Positions 24,439 through 31,993 of a stretch of 39,193 nucleotides of DNA are shown here, in pieces. The translations under genes were made by a program, and so were the position numbers. The DNA is from Planctomycetota bacterium. GTDB lineage: Bacteria; Planctomycetota; SZUA-567; JAFGGJ01. Every line of letters starts with the position of its first letter. Within the stretch, counting starts at the first letter, position 1. The stretch is taken from assembly GCA_016930595.1 (NCBI GenBank), contig JAFGGJ010000038.1, forward strand, positions 1 through 39,193. The letters are read 5' to 3'. The notes beneath the pieces were generated by a model. It was not told where the DNA came from. It worked only from the letters and a program-made list of their open reading frames with translations, and did no database searches.

Positions 24439-25248
24439 ATGCTTTCAAAAAGGTTTTTCCTCATCCTGCTCACGTGCAGCGCCTTGAGTTCCATGGGCTG
24501 CATCACCAAGCTGTCCACCGCCTACTGGATGCCGGGTTTTGAAACCGAAACGGCGTCCGGCGCCGGCAGCGACATGGTTAACGTCAAGAACGACTTCGGC
24601 GTCGAAACCGATTCCGGCATCCTCGCGTTCGACGTGATGGGCGAAACTTCCGGACAGCGCATCCACCTTTCCTACTGGAAGATCACCGGCGACGGCACCG
24701 CTGTCATCGGACCGGGCGGTATCGACTTCGCGGACTATACCTACTCGGCCGGCGACCAGACCTCGACCACCCTGGACCTCACCAATATCGGCGTCGTATA
24801 CGAACCGGCCCTTGTCAAGAAACCGCGCTTCGACCTGCGGCTCCTCATCGGCGCCAACCTTGTGAACTTCAACATGGTCGCCACCGACGTCACTTCCCCT
24901 GCCCCCCCTGGAGACGGCGAAGTGCACCTGCCCGCCGACGGTTCTGATTTCGAAAGCATCGGCTACCTGCCGGTTCCACTCGTCGGCGCGGGCTTCGACA
25001 TCATATTCACCAACTGGATCTCGCTGTCCCTGCGCGCCCAGATGTTCGACACGTCCTACGTCGGCCTTGAAGACACCGCTGACGCTACTTTTCTGGGGGG
25101 GGAAGTCGGCCTGTATTTCGGCCGCCCCAAGTTGCACGTCCAGGGATTCGTCGGGTACAGGTATTTCCACACCGAATACACCGTTGACGACGACAGCGGC
25201 GATTCCACTCTCGACGGCATCACGGGAGGCGTCTTCCTGACGTTCTAG
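24439..25248 (+). CDS. Hypothetical outer-membrane lipoprotein
   Basis: 269 aa. The signal peptide ends in SSMGC with Cys21. The body shows repeated amphipathic beta strands and a terminal aromatic residue (FLTF), as in outer-membrane beta-barrels of the OmpW/OmpA type, but no named family is recognised. I chose ATG at 24439, with GGGAGG 5 nt upstream, over the ATG at 24385, because it gives a proper lipoprotein signal. It is divergent from the preceding lipoprotein gene. Confidence 0.77.
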   Translation: MLSKRFFLILLTCSALSSMGCITKLSTAYWMPGFETETASGAGSDMVNVKNDFGVETDSGILAFDVMGETSGQRIHLSYWKITGDGTAVIGPGGIDFADYTYSAGDQTSTTLDLTNIGVVYEPALVKKPRFDLRLLIGANLVNFNMVATDVTSPAPPGDGEVHLPADGSDFESIGYLPVPLVGAGFDIIFTNWISLSLRAQMFDTSYVGLEDTADATFLGGEVGLYFGRPKLHVQGFVGYRYFHTEYTVDDDSGDSTLDGITGGVFLTF

Positions 25249-25264
25249 AAAACCGCTCGCGGCG

Positions 25265-26086
25265 TCAGCCCTGCTTCGGCCTCGGCTTGAGTCCCAGTAC
25301 GGCGCAGGCCAGTTTCAGATCTTCCCATACCAGCTTCTTCTGCGACGGGCTGCGCAGCAGGTACGCCGGGTGGAACGTCGGCAGCACGAGGGAGTCGCCG
25401 TACCGGAACAGCCTCCCGCGCATCTTCGTTATGCCGTCTTTCCTCTCCAGCAGGGCGTGCATCGCGGGCGCGCCGAGGGCGATTATCAGCTCAGGCCGGA
25501 TGATCTCCAGTTGCCTGTACATCACCGGCCCGCATATGGCCTCCTCGTCGGCGTTGGGAGCGCGGTTTCCGGGCGGACGGCATTTCACAACGTTGCAGAT
25601 ATAGACGTCCTCCCGCCGCAGGCTCATCGCCTCTATCATCTTCGTCAAGAGCTGCCCCGCCCGTCCCACGAAAGGCCGCCCGCTCGCGTCCTCGTCCGCG
25701 CCCGGCCCTTCACCCACGAACACGAGAGAAGCATCGGGATTGGTCTCGCCGAAAACCACCATGTTGCGGCCCGCATGCAGCGGACACCGGGTGCAGTCGC
25801 CCAGCCAGTCGCTAAGTGCCTTCAGCTTTTCGCCCCTGGTCTCCCCGGCAAGATCTTCGACAGGAGGCGGCTGGTCGGCTCTGCTGAACAACCCGCTGCC
25901 GGCAAGGTGGGGGATTTCCATCTCTTCCACGTCCGGTATCTGAGGCAGCGTTACGCCGCCGCCCGTCCCTGACTCCGGTTCGGCGGCGCTCTTCTCCTTT
26001 TCACGGCGCGGGCCGGGGACGAGCTGCCCCGAGCTCCGCTTCTCGACCCCCATCAGTCTCCACGCCAGCCGCTGTCTTTCAGACAT
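25265..26086 (-). CDS. Uracil-DNA glycosylase, family 4 (Fe-S)
   Basis: 273 aa. Removes uracil from DNA. The catalytic fold covers about 90-265; the first 85 residues are a charged, Pro/Gly-rich, disordered-looking extension. Motif A GEGPGADED at 125-133 and the FHPAYLL motif are intact. The four [4Fe-4S] ligands appear as Cys98, Cys101, Cys169 and Cys185, with the spacing seen in Thermus UDGa. The start is ATG at 26086, sharing one base with the stop of the DUF3108 gene (TGATG). The group thiC, DUF3108, udg reads as one operon. Confidence 0.92.
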   Translation of the reverse strand: MSERQRLAWRLMGVEKRSSGQLVPGPRREKEKSAAEPESGTGGGVTLPQIPDVEEMEIPHLAGSGLFSRADQPPPVEDLAGETRGEKLKALSDWLGDCTRCPLHAGRNMVVFGETNPDASLVFVGEGPGADEDASGRPFVGRAGQLLTKMIEAMSLRREDVYICNVVKCRPPGNRAPNADEEAICGPVMYRQLEIIRPELIIALGAPAMHALLERKDGITKMRGRLFRYGDSLVLPTFHPAYLLRSPSQKKLVWEDLKLACAVLGLKPRPKQG

Positions 26087-27171
26087 CAGTATCCCGCCTT
26101 CCTGGCGGCCCTTATCTCTGAGCGCGTCAACGCCTTGAGAGCCCCGGCGTTTTTCGCTTCCACCAGGAACATCGTCACCGACCCGAAAGACAGGTCCACC
26201 GCTACCCTCAGCGGTATCCCCGTGGTTTCCTCTATCCACATGTGCGATTCGCCTTTGCCGAGCGCCGGGGCGTCTTCGATCTTCTCCGCCGGCACTATCC
26301 GCAGCGCCTTTACCGTCCCCAGCCTCCTCACCTTGATCAGGTCCTTGCGGTCAACGCGCATCTTGAGAATGTAGTTATCGCGCCCGGTGTTGATCGGGAC
26401 GTCGATTTCGTCGTCCAGTTTCAGCGGCGACAGCAGCCGGTAGTAGAAAACCACGCTCACGGGGTCGGTCAGGTAACCGAGCGCCTTTATGTCCGTCGGA
26501 TTGTCCGTATCGTTCTCATGCCTCTTGAAATGAGCGATCCCCTTTTCATAGTCGAAAGCCACGGAATCCACGTAGACGTGCCTGCCTTCTTTCTTGTCTA
26601 TCTGGTAGAACCGGCTGAACCCGCCTTCCAGGTCGACAAGGCTGTACGAAACGTCGTGCACATCGTAGAACGCGCTTACGAACGCGTTGGATTCCGTCAG
26701 CGAATCCAGCTTTATCACCTTGTGCCCTTCGTAAGGCTCTTCGACGGCAACCACCTTGATGGACGCCTTCCCCGCCGCTATCCCGGACCACTTGAGCGTG
26801 TAGATGAACTCCTCGCCGGGCTGGTACGGAGGCGCCTTGCACTTGAAAGCCTCGGCATACCGCTTGGCCTCGGCCGCCGCCTTTTCGGCCTCTTCCTTGT
26901 TCTTTTCGGCGTCGACGGCGGCTTTCTCCGCTGCGCCGTCCGTATCCTCCGCCTTTCCCCCGTCGTCCTTCCCGGCGCTTTCCCCGTTATCTTCAGGCCC
27001 CTTGTCCGCGGGGCCGGCGGCATCCTCCGGCTGTTCCGCTTCGGCCGGCGGCGAAACAACGGCTTCGTCCGCATGCGAACGGCATCCCGAAACCGCCGTG
27101 AGGACTATCCCGCAGAACAAGAACATCCATCCCCATCCACGGGAACCGCCTGAACTCGCCGCACTGCCCAT
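26086..27171 (-). CDS. DUF3108-domain lipoprotein
   Basis: 361 aa. A lipoprotein signal ends AVSGC at Cys30 (ATG at residue 16 would give a shorter signal). Residues 32-110 are a low-complexity Ala/Glu/Lys stretch, probably helical or coiled. Residues 115-350 match DUF3108: PGEEFIYTLKWSGIAAGKASI, followed by a beta-rich domain with SFYDVHD-type and DVPINTGRDNYILKMRVD elements. The function of DUF3108 is not established; it occurs in envelope proteins. It lies between thiC and the glycosylase, 15 nt after thiC. Confidence 0.85.
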   Translation of the reverse strand: MGSAASSGGSRGWGWMFLFCGIVLTAVSGCRSHADEAVVSPPAEAEQPEDAAGPADKGPEDNGESAGKDDGGKAEDTDGAAEKAAVDAEKNKEEAEKAAAEAKRYAEAFKCKAPPYQPGEEFIYTLKWSGIAAGKASIKVVAVEEPYEGHKVIKLDSLTESNAFVSAFYDVHDVSYSLVDLEGGFSRFYQIDKKEGRHVYVDSVAFDYEKGIAHFKRHENDTDNPTDIKALGYLTDPVSVVFYYRLLSPLKLDDEIDVPINTGRDNYILKMRVDRKDLIKVRRLGTVKALRIVPAEKIEDAPALGKGESHMWIEETTGIPLRVAVDLSFGSVTMFLVEAKNAGALKALTRSEIRAARKAGY

Positions 27172-27186
27172 GGCGCCGCCTCTCCT

Positions 27187-28479
27187 CTACCCGCCGCCGC
27201 CCGACTTTCTCTTCGCCCTCTGTTTGAAAACACACAACTCCCCGCACATGGAACACACGCTGTCGTCGTCCGACGGCACCAGCGCCCGCACCTCGGCGGC
27301 ACGTTTCGGATCGAGGCATTCGCGTATCATCCCTTCCCAGTCGCGGGCGGCGCGCAATTCGGCCACGCGGTTGTCCGCTTCGATGAACCTGTCCCTGCGC
27401 CGGGCTATGTCCGCGGCGTGTGCCGCTATACGCGAAGCAATGACCCCGTCCCGCACTTCCTGCACCGTGGGCAGGGACAGGTGTTCGCTTGGAGTCACAT
27501 AGCACAGGAAATCCGCCCCGTGCATCGCCGCCAGGGCGCCGCCTATCGCCGCCGTGATATGGTCGTACCCCGCGGCGATATCCGTCACCAGCGGCCCCAG
27601 CACGTAGAAAGGCGCGTTGTGACAGATAGTCTTCTCCAGTTGCACCTGCGCCTGTATCTCGTCTATCGGGACGTGCCCGGGCCCTTCGATGATGACCTGC
27701 ACGCCCGCTTCGTGGCAGCGCTCCGCCAGCCGCCCCAGCATTATCAATTCTTCTATCTGCCCTGGGTCTCCCGCGTCCGACAGGGCACCCGGTCTCAGTC
27801 CATCGCCCAGCGATATGGTCGCTTCGTATTCGTAGGCTGTTTCCAGTATCTCGTCGAACCGCTCGTGAAGCGGGTTTTCCTCGTCGTGATACGCCATCCA
27901 CTCCGCCAGTATGGTCCCTCCTCGGGACACGATGTCGCATATCCGCCCATTGCCTTCGAGGGCGTCGACAGCGCGGCGCGTCACCCCGGCGTGCACGGTC
28001 ACGAAGTCCACCCCGTCCTCTATGTGGCGCTGAACGGCGCCGATCATGTCGTCCGGCGTCATTTCCAGTACGGACCCTCTTTCACGAGCCGACGCCACCG
28101 CCGCTTCGTAAATCGGCACGCTGCCGACAGGCAGGCTCGTCGAAGCGATGATCCGCTTCCTTATCGCCGGCACGTCTCCGCCGGTTGAAAGATCCATGAC
28201 GGTATCAGCCCCGGCATCTTCGGCCGCCTGCAGCTTCTCCAGCTCGAACTCCACGTCCGCACGGTCGCCGGACGTCCCTATGTTCGCATTGACTTTCACC
28301 CGCAGGATGCGCCCGACGCCCAGCGGCGGCAGTTGTTCGCGCATCTTGTTTCCGAGGATTACGCTCTCGCCCTTGGCAATGCTCTCGACCAGCGCCTCCG
28401 GCTCCACTTCCTCTTCCAGGGCGACCGCCTGGATCGCGGGCGTGATACGGCCTTCGCGGGCCGACATGTATTCCGTCAT
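27187..28479 (-). CDS. thiC: Phosphomethylpyrimidine synthase (short-form ThiC)
   Basis: 430 aa. A non-canonical radical SAM enzyme that rearranges aminoimidazole ribotide into the HMP phosphate of thiamine. NANIGTSGDR, MDLSTGGD and EGPGHVPIDEIQ are typical ThiC blocks. The C-terminal cluster motif reads CSMCGELC (Cys409, 412 and 416), that is Cx2Cx3C, one residue tighter than the E. coli-type Cx2Cx4C. The length fits the short ThiC found in archaea, Thermotogae and many anaerobes, which lack the long N-terminal region. The start is ATG at 28479. The leader is too short for a TPP riboswitch if the promoter at 28535-28562 is used. Confidence 0.95.
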   Translation of the reverse strand: MTEYMSAREGRITPAIQAVALEEEVEPEALVESIAKGESVILGNKMREQLPPLGVGRILRVKVNANIGTSGDRADVEFELEKLQAAEDAGADTVMDLSTGGDVPAIRKRIIASTSLPVGSVPIYEAAVASARERGSVLEMTPDDMIGAVQRHIEDGVDFVTVHAGVTRRAVDALEGNGRICDIVSRGGTILAEWMAYHDEENPLHERFDEILETAYEYEATISLGDGLRPGALSDAGDPGQIEELIMLGRLAERCHEAGVQVIIEGPGHVPIDEIQAQVQLEKTICHNAPFYVLGPLVTDIAAGYDHITAAIGGALAAMHGADFLCYVTPSEHLSLPTVQEVRDGVIASRIAAHAADIARRRDRFIEADNRVAELRAARDWEGMIRECLDPKRAAEVRALVPSDDDSVCSMCGELCVFKQRAKRKSGGGG

Positions 28480-28534
28480 CTCAGAAGCCTTTCACCGAAC
28501 GGGGGAAGCAAATACCGGCAGTGTCCCCCTCCAC

Positions 28535-28562
28535 ATTATAGAACACGCCCCCCCAAAAGCAA
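28535..28562 (-). promoter_or_regulatory. Promoter of the thiC operon
   Basis: On the minus strand a perfect TATAAT (28540-28535), a 16-nt spacer and a weak TTGCTT (28562-28557). The predicted start lies about 50 nt before the thiC ATG. Confidence 0.45.
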
Positions 28563-28653
28563 AGCGATGTGCAGCGGCTCCCCCATGGGGATCGGCTCCC
28601 CGGACTGGCTCAGCCGGCTGGCCCGTTCCTCTTTCTCCTCTCCGTCAATTCCT

Positions 28654-28681
28654 GTGACCTTCCGGCCGGCGCGTGTATAAT
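28654..28681 (+). promoter_or_regulatory. Promoter of the zinc-knuckle protein gene
   Basis: GTGACC (28654-28659, 4/6), a 16-nt spacer and a perfect TATAAT (28676-28681). It starts about 28 nt before the GTG at 28716 and is the twin of the promoter at 10107-10135. Confidence 0.5.
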
Positions 28682-28715
28682 TGTAATGTGACGACCCCAG
28701 ACGCAGGAGCCCGAT

Positions 28716-30419
28716 GTGCACCGGACTTGTCTCCGCATGGCTGCAATGTCCGCCCTGGCCATGTCCGCCCTTGCGGCCCCGGCGCGGCTCGACGCCGATA
28801 CGGTTATCCGCAAAGACGGCACCAGGCTCGAATGCATGGTCGTTTCTCCCGTCTGCCCCACCTGCCGGGGCACCCAGAACGTCACCTGCCCCGTCTGCAA
28901 CGAAACCGGCAGACTCCACGATGAAACCTGCCCCCGGTGCAACGGCCGCGGCAAGATCACCTGCCCTACGTGCGGCGGTCTCGGCTACGCCGATACGCAG
29001 ATTTCCGTGCTTGTCAAGGGAGGCATCAGATACCTGATACCGGCGTCCGAAGTCTCCTCCGTCACCCTTTCGGACGACGAAGACGAAGAAGACTTTCTGC
29101 CGCCCAAGGTCGCCTACAAGGCCAAGGCAGCCCGCGTCGCCGCCAACGACGTCGAAGGCAACCTGCACCTCGCCACGTGGGCGCTCGAAGCCGGCCTTAT
29201 CAACGAAGCCGAAGTCCATTTTCTACGCGTCCGTATCCTCGACCCCGCCAGGGCCACTGCCGTTGATCCCTTTCTCTCCCATATCCGCCGAGACCGTGAA
29301 AAAAGGGTTGCTCTGGCCGTCCGCTCCGCGCTCGAAATGATCGTCCGCAACCGCATGAAGGACGCCGGCGCCGCCCTCAGTGAAATCCTCGAAAAACACC
29401 CCGAAAGCGAACTCGTCCGTTCCCCGGCCCTGCAGAAGGAAGCCATCGTCGCCGTGCTCGGCGAGAGCGCCCCAGACTGGGGCTCCACTCTTGAAAAAGT
29501 CGCTGATTCACTCTCCCGCAAGCTCCACATGCTCTGCCCATTCTGCGAAGGTACGGGTTCCCTCGAATGCTCCCAGTGTCACGGCACCGGCGGCACCAAG
29601 TGCAGCAGGTGTCACGGTACCGGGGGCATCGTCTGCCCCGACTGCAACGGCACCGCCCTCCAGATATGCCCCCGCTGCTTCGGCTCCGGCAGCGTAAGGC
29701 TCCGTACCAACTTCGCCGGCGACGCCAGCGGCATATGCGACCTGTGCGGCGGCAAAGGTACCGTCCAGTGCCAGACCTGCTCCGGTAAAGGCAAGACCGT
29801 GTGCCCCGACTGCGGCGGCAAAGGCACCGTCAAGGGCGGCTGTCCCCTCTGCAAGGGCTCCGGCCGAGTCCAGTGCAACCACTGCCTCGGCACCGGTCTC
29901 AGGCCGCCGGAAAACTATTCCTGGGGGCCCTACCCGGAACTCCCGCCGGGCTCGGCCGCAGGCGACGGTCCCATCGCTTTCCAGGGCAAGACCGGCGGTA
30001 CCGTCATCACGGTTCTTCCTTCCCACGTCGTCTTCGGCGGCCGCCTCGCCCTCTACCTTGACAAGCGCCTCGGATCCGAACATTTCTACCTCCTCCTCTG
30101 CGTGGACAACAGGAAAAGCGCCAACGTCGTATCGTTCGATGCTTCCGGCCGTTCCCTACGCATCGTCACTCCAGACGCCAGGCAGGTGGAAATGCTCGAA
30201 CCAGCCCCCGTTGCCGCCGCTTTGCGCAGAATGGGCGCCGACAAAAACCTCCTCGCCGCCGTGACACCTTCCGATGCCCTCCCGGGCGTCGTCCGTCACT
30301 ACCTCTGCGTCTTCCCCGCCGGCACTGCCCTCAAACCCGGCACCAGGATGTTCTGGGGCACAGGCGATGTCTGGGAACTCGACCTCGTTGATGCCAGGTC
30401 CGTTACAAAACAGCACTAG
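28716..30419 (+). CDS. Secreted protein with 14 DnaJ-type CxxCxGxG zinc knuckles
   Basis: 567 aa. The signal peptide (about 1-23) is followed by an Sm-like half (DTVIRKDGTRLECMVVS), then four CxxC knuckles beginning at Cys47, 58, 72 and 83, then the apparent second half of the Sm-like module (ISVLVKGGIRYLIPASEVSSV, about 96-116). A helical TPR-like region spans about 130-265. A second array follows with ten knuckles at Cys274, 285, 296, 307, 318, 341, 352, 363, 376 and 387, mostly at an 11-residue period. A C-terminal beta domain of about 170 residues is unassigned. DnaJ has four such knuckles binding two zinc ions; this protein has no J domain and looks exported, so it is not a DnaJ. Its role is unknown; an envelope chaperone, redox or metal-storage role is guesswork. 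The start is GTG, with AGGAG 7 nt upstream. Confidence 0.8.
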   Translation: MHRTCLRMAAMSALAMSALAAPARLDADTVIRKDGTRLECMVVSPVCPTCRGTQNVTCPVCNETGRLHDETCPRCNGRGKITCPTCGGLGYADTQISVLVKGGIRYLIPASEVSSVTLSDDEDEEDFLPPKVAYKAKAARVAANDVEGNLHLATWALEAGLINEAEVHFLRVRILDPARATAVDPFLSHIRRDREKRVALAVRSALEMIVRNRMKDAGAALSEILEKHPESELVRSPALQKEAIVAVLGESAPDWGSTLEKVADSLSRKLHMLCPFCEGTGSLECSQCHGTGGTKCSRCHGTGGIVCPDCNGTALQICPRCFGSGSVRLRTNFAGDASGICDLCGGKGTVQCQTCSGKGKTVCPDCGGKGTVKGGCPLCKGSGRVQCNHCLGTGLRPPENYSWGPYPELPPGSAAGDGPIAFQGKTGGTVITVLPSHVVFGGRLALYLDKRLGSEHFYLLLCVDNRKSANVVSFDASGRSLRIVTPDARQVEMLEPAPVAAALRRMGADKNLLAAVTPSDALPGVVRHYLCVFPAGTALKPGTRMFWGTGDVWELDLVDARSVTKQH

Positions 30420-30465
30420 CCCGGCGCATCGCGCGCGATACCATAACCTGAAGTTTTCACGTTAC

Positions 30466-30493
30466 TTGCAAACCGGCCGATTTGTTGTACAAT
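30466..30493 (+). promoter_or_regulatory. Promoter of the HU gene
   Basis: TTGCAA (30466-30471, 4/6), a 16-nt spacer and TACAAT (30488-30493, 5/6). The predicted leader to the ATG at 30624 is about 125 nt. In that leader I see no recognisable riboswitch or gene. Confidence 0.55.
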
Positions 30494-30623
30494 GAGTAGA
30501 TGTTGTTTGAACCTTGCTTTGCAGCTCATGGCACTGCACCCTGACGGACTCGTCGATCAGCATGCATTTGTACTCGACCGGCACATTGGGGGCTTTAATG
30601 TTCATCCCGAAAGGAGCAGTGAT

Positions 30624-30914
30624 ATGCCAGGGGCGGTGACCAAGCGCGACCTCGTAAAGACTATCGCTGAAAACACGGGCCTCAAACAGGGAGACATCCA
30701 GAAAGTCGTCCAGGTCCTTCTGGACAGTATCATCGCCGAAATCGCAGGCGGCAAGCGTATCGAACTGCGGGACTTCGGCGTTTTTGAAGCACGCCGCAAG
30801 AAAGCCAGAATCGCCAGGAACCCGCGCACCGGGGAAAGTGTCCATGTCGGCGAACGCCTTGTTCCTCACTTCAAGGCTGGCCGCCTCATGAAACTTTCTC
30901 TCAACGGCAAGTAG
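30624..30914 (+). CDS. HU/IHF-family DNA-binding protein
   Basis: 96 aa. A nucleoid-associated protein that bends DNA as a dimer. The N-terminal helices (KRDLVKTIAENTGLKQGD) precede the family signature (ELRDFGVFEARRKKARIARNPRTGE) that forms the beta-arm carrying the conserved RNP tip. The sequence cannot settle HU against IHF. The start is ATG at 30624 with AAGGAG 7 nt upstream; the longer open frame has no ribosome site. It is followed by two small genes on the same strand. Confidence 0.93.
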   Translation: MPGAVTKRDLVKTIAENTGLKQGDIQKVVQVLLDSIIAEIAGGKRIELRDFGVFEARRKKARIARNPRTGESVHVGERLVPHFKAGRLMKLSLNGK

Positions 30915-30938
30915 TACCGGTACTTTCTCCTCTGCTGT

Positions 30939-30953
30939 TCCTTTGCGAAAGGA
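30939..30953 (+). promoter_or_regulatory. Hairpin covering the ribosome site of the next gene
   Basis: TCCTTT-GCG-AAAGGA forms a 6-bp stem whose 3' arm is part of the AAAGGAG ribosome site for the gene at 30962. An alternative partner, TCTCCT (30926-30931), can pair with AGGAGA (30950-30955). This could tune translation of the downstream gene relative to HU. Confidence 0.4.
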
Positions 30954-30961
30954 GACACCTA

Positions 30962-31399
30962 ATGGGAGACGCTCAACAGACGGACCTTTCGCCCTACGAA
31001 AGAATGGCCATCCTCCGCGACGAAACCGACCGCTGCCAGAAAGAGCTTACTTCCCTCATCCGCCAGATATCCGTCATCAGGGATTCCATCGCACGCCGCA
31101 AGTACCTCTGGTCCCTCTCTCCTGAATACTACAAGGAAATGCCCCCGCCTGAAGGCGCCAAGGAACTCCCCGAACTGGAAAAACGCCGGATACTCCTTGT
31201 CTCCGTCGTTCAGCGCCTTACTCAGGAAAGCTCCGCCATCGACGCCATACTGCAGAACCAGCCCTCCCCGCAGCCCCAGCCTGCCGCCCCAAACCCTCCA
31301 GCCGGCCGGCAGCAGGCGCCCGCCGCCCCCAAGAAAACACGCTTCGCCTCTTTCGACGATTTTGCTTCCCAGAACCCCAGGAACCGCAGGACGCAGTAG
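30962..31399 (+). CDS. Hypothetical protein with coiled-coil N-terminus
   Basis: 145 aa, no signal peptide, no family recognised. Residues 8-95 are helical and charged with coiled-coil character. Residues 98-125 are Pro/Gln/Ala-rich, and a short basic tail follows (KKTRFASFDDFASQNPRNRR). It probably shares the HU transcript (47-nt gap). ATG at 30962 has AAAGGAG 8 nt upstream, inside a small hairpin. Confidence 0.65.
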   Translation: MGDAQQTDLSPYERMAILRDETDRCQKELTSLIRQISVIRDSIARRKYLWSLSPEYYKEMPPPEGAKELPELEKRRILLVSVVQRLTQESSAIDAILQNQPSPQPQPAAPNPPAGRQQAPAAPKKTRFASFDDFASQNPRNRRTQ

Positions 31400-31426
31400 G
31401 CGTCCTCCCTCAAGGATTATCGCTCC

Positions 31427-31816
31427 ATGGCCAAGAAATCAGCTAACCGTGACCAGACCGTCTGTTCCGTAAAAGGCTGCTCCAATCCCCACCACGCACG
31501 CGGCCTCTGCCAGAAACACTACGACGAATTCAGAAAGAAAAACCGCAAGCCCGCCTCCTCCCAGGGCCGCAAGACCTGCTCCGTGGAAGGCTGCAAACGC
31601 ACCCATCACGCCAAGGGCTACTGCAAAATGCACTATGCCAAGCTCGTCAAGGGCAGCATTCCCAGGGGACCCGCGGGAGACGTTACCCTCCCGCATGATT
31701 CGCAGATTCAGGACTCTTCCGATCCCCAGACTGCCGAATTCCTCGAAAAACGCCTCCAGCTCATCCGCCGCAGGCATCAGATCCTCCTCAAAAAACTCAA
31801 GACCAAAAACCGCTGA
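31427..31816 (+). CDS. Small protein with two tandem zinc-finger repeats
   Basis: 129 aa. There are two near-identical units, residues 13-32 and 50-69, each of pattern CSVxGCxxxHHAxGxCxxHY. The Cx4C...Cx2H ligands resemble the small Zn modules found beside HNH endonucleases and in some bacterial DNA-binding proteins. A basic linker joins them, and a helical Lys/Arg-rich tail (RRRHQILLKKLKTKNR) ends the protein. Nucleic-acid binding is the natural inference; no nuclease residues are seen. It begins 28 nt after the preceding gene. Confidence 0.75.
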   Translation: MAKKSANRDQTVCSVKGCSNPHHARGLCQKHYDEFRKKNRKPASSQGRKTCSVEGCKRTHHAKGYCKMHYAKLVKGSIPRGPAGDVTLPHDSQIQDSSDPQTAEFLEKRLQLIRRRHQILLKKLKTKNR

Positions 31817-31923
31817 CATCCTGTCTTCCCCCCTGTCATTCCGACACTCCGGCCGCCCTTCTCCGACCGGGCCGTCAACCTGCAACCCTTTGCCCGACAT
31901 GCGGATGCCGTATCGCCTCCGCC

Positions 31924-31939
31924 TGGCACGCTTTTTGCA
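31924..31939 (+). promoter_or_regulatory. Sigma-54 (RpoN) promoter of hsp20
   Basis: TGGCACG-N4-TTGCA matches the -24/-12 consensus fully: GG at 31925-31926 and GC at 31937-31938, 10 nt apart. The start would fall near 31950, about 44 nt before the Hsp20 ATG. Transcription would need an AAA+ enhancer-binding activator; GACA/TGTC half-sites at 31815-31899 are possible upstream sites. Confidence 0.85.
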
Positions 31940-31993
31940 TACATCTATACCAGTGGTTCATGATCCGTCTGGTACTGGAATAGGAGGTGTATC

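Noticed and set aside
28480-28715. TPP riboswitch upstream of thiC
   Set aside because: A CTGAG-like string occurs on the minus strand near 28605-28615 but lies upstream of the TATAAT box and lacks the other THI-box elements.
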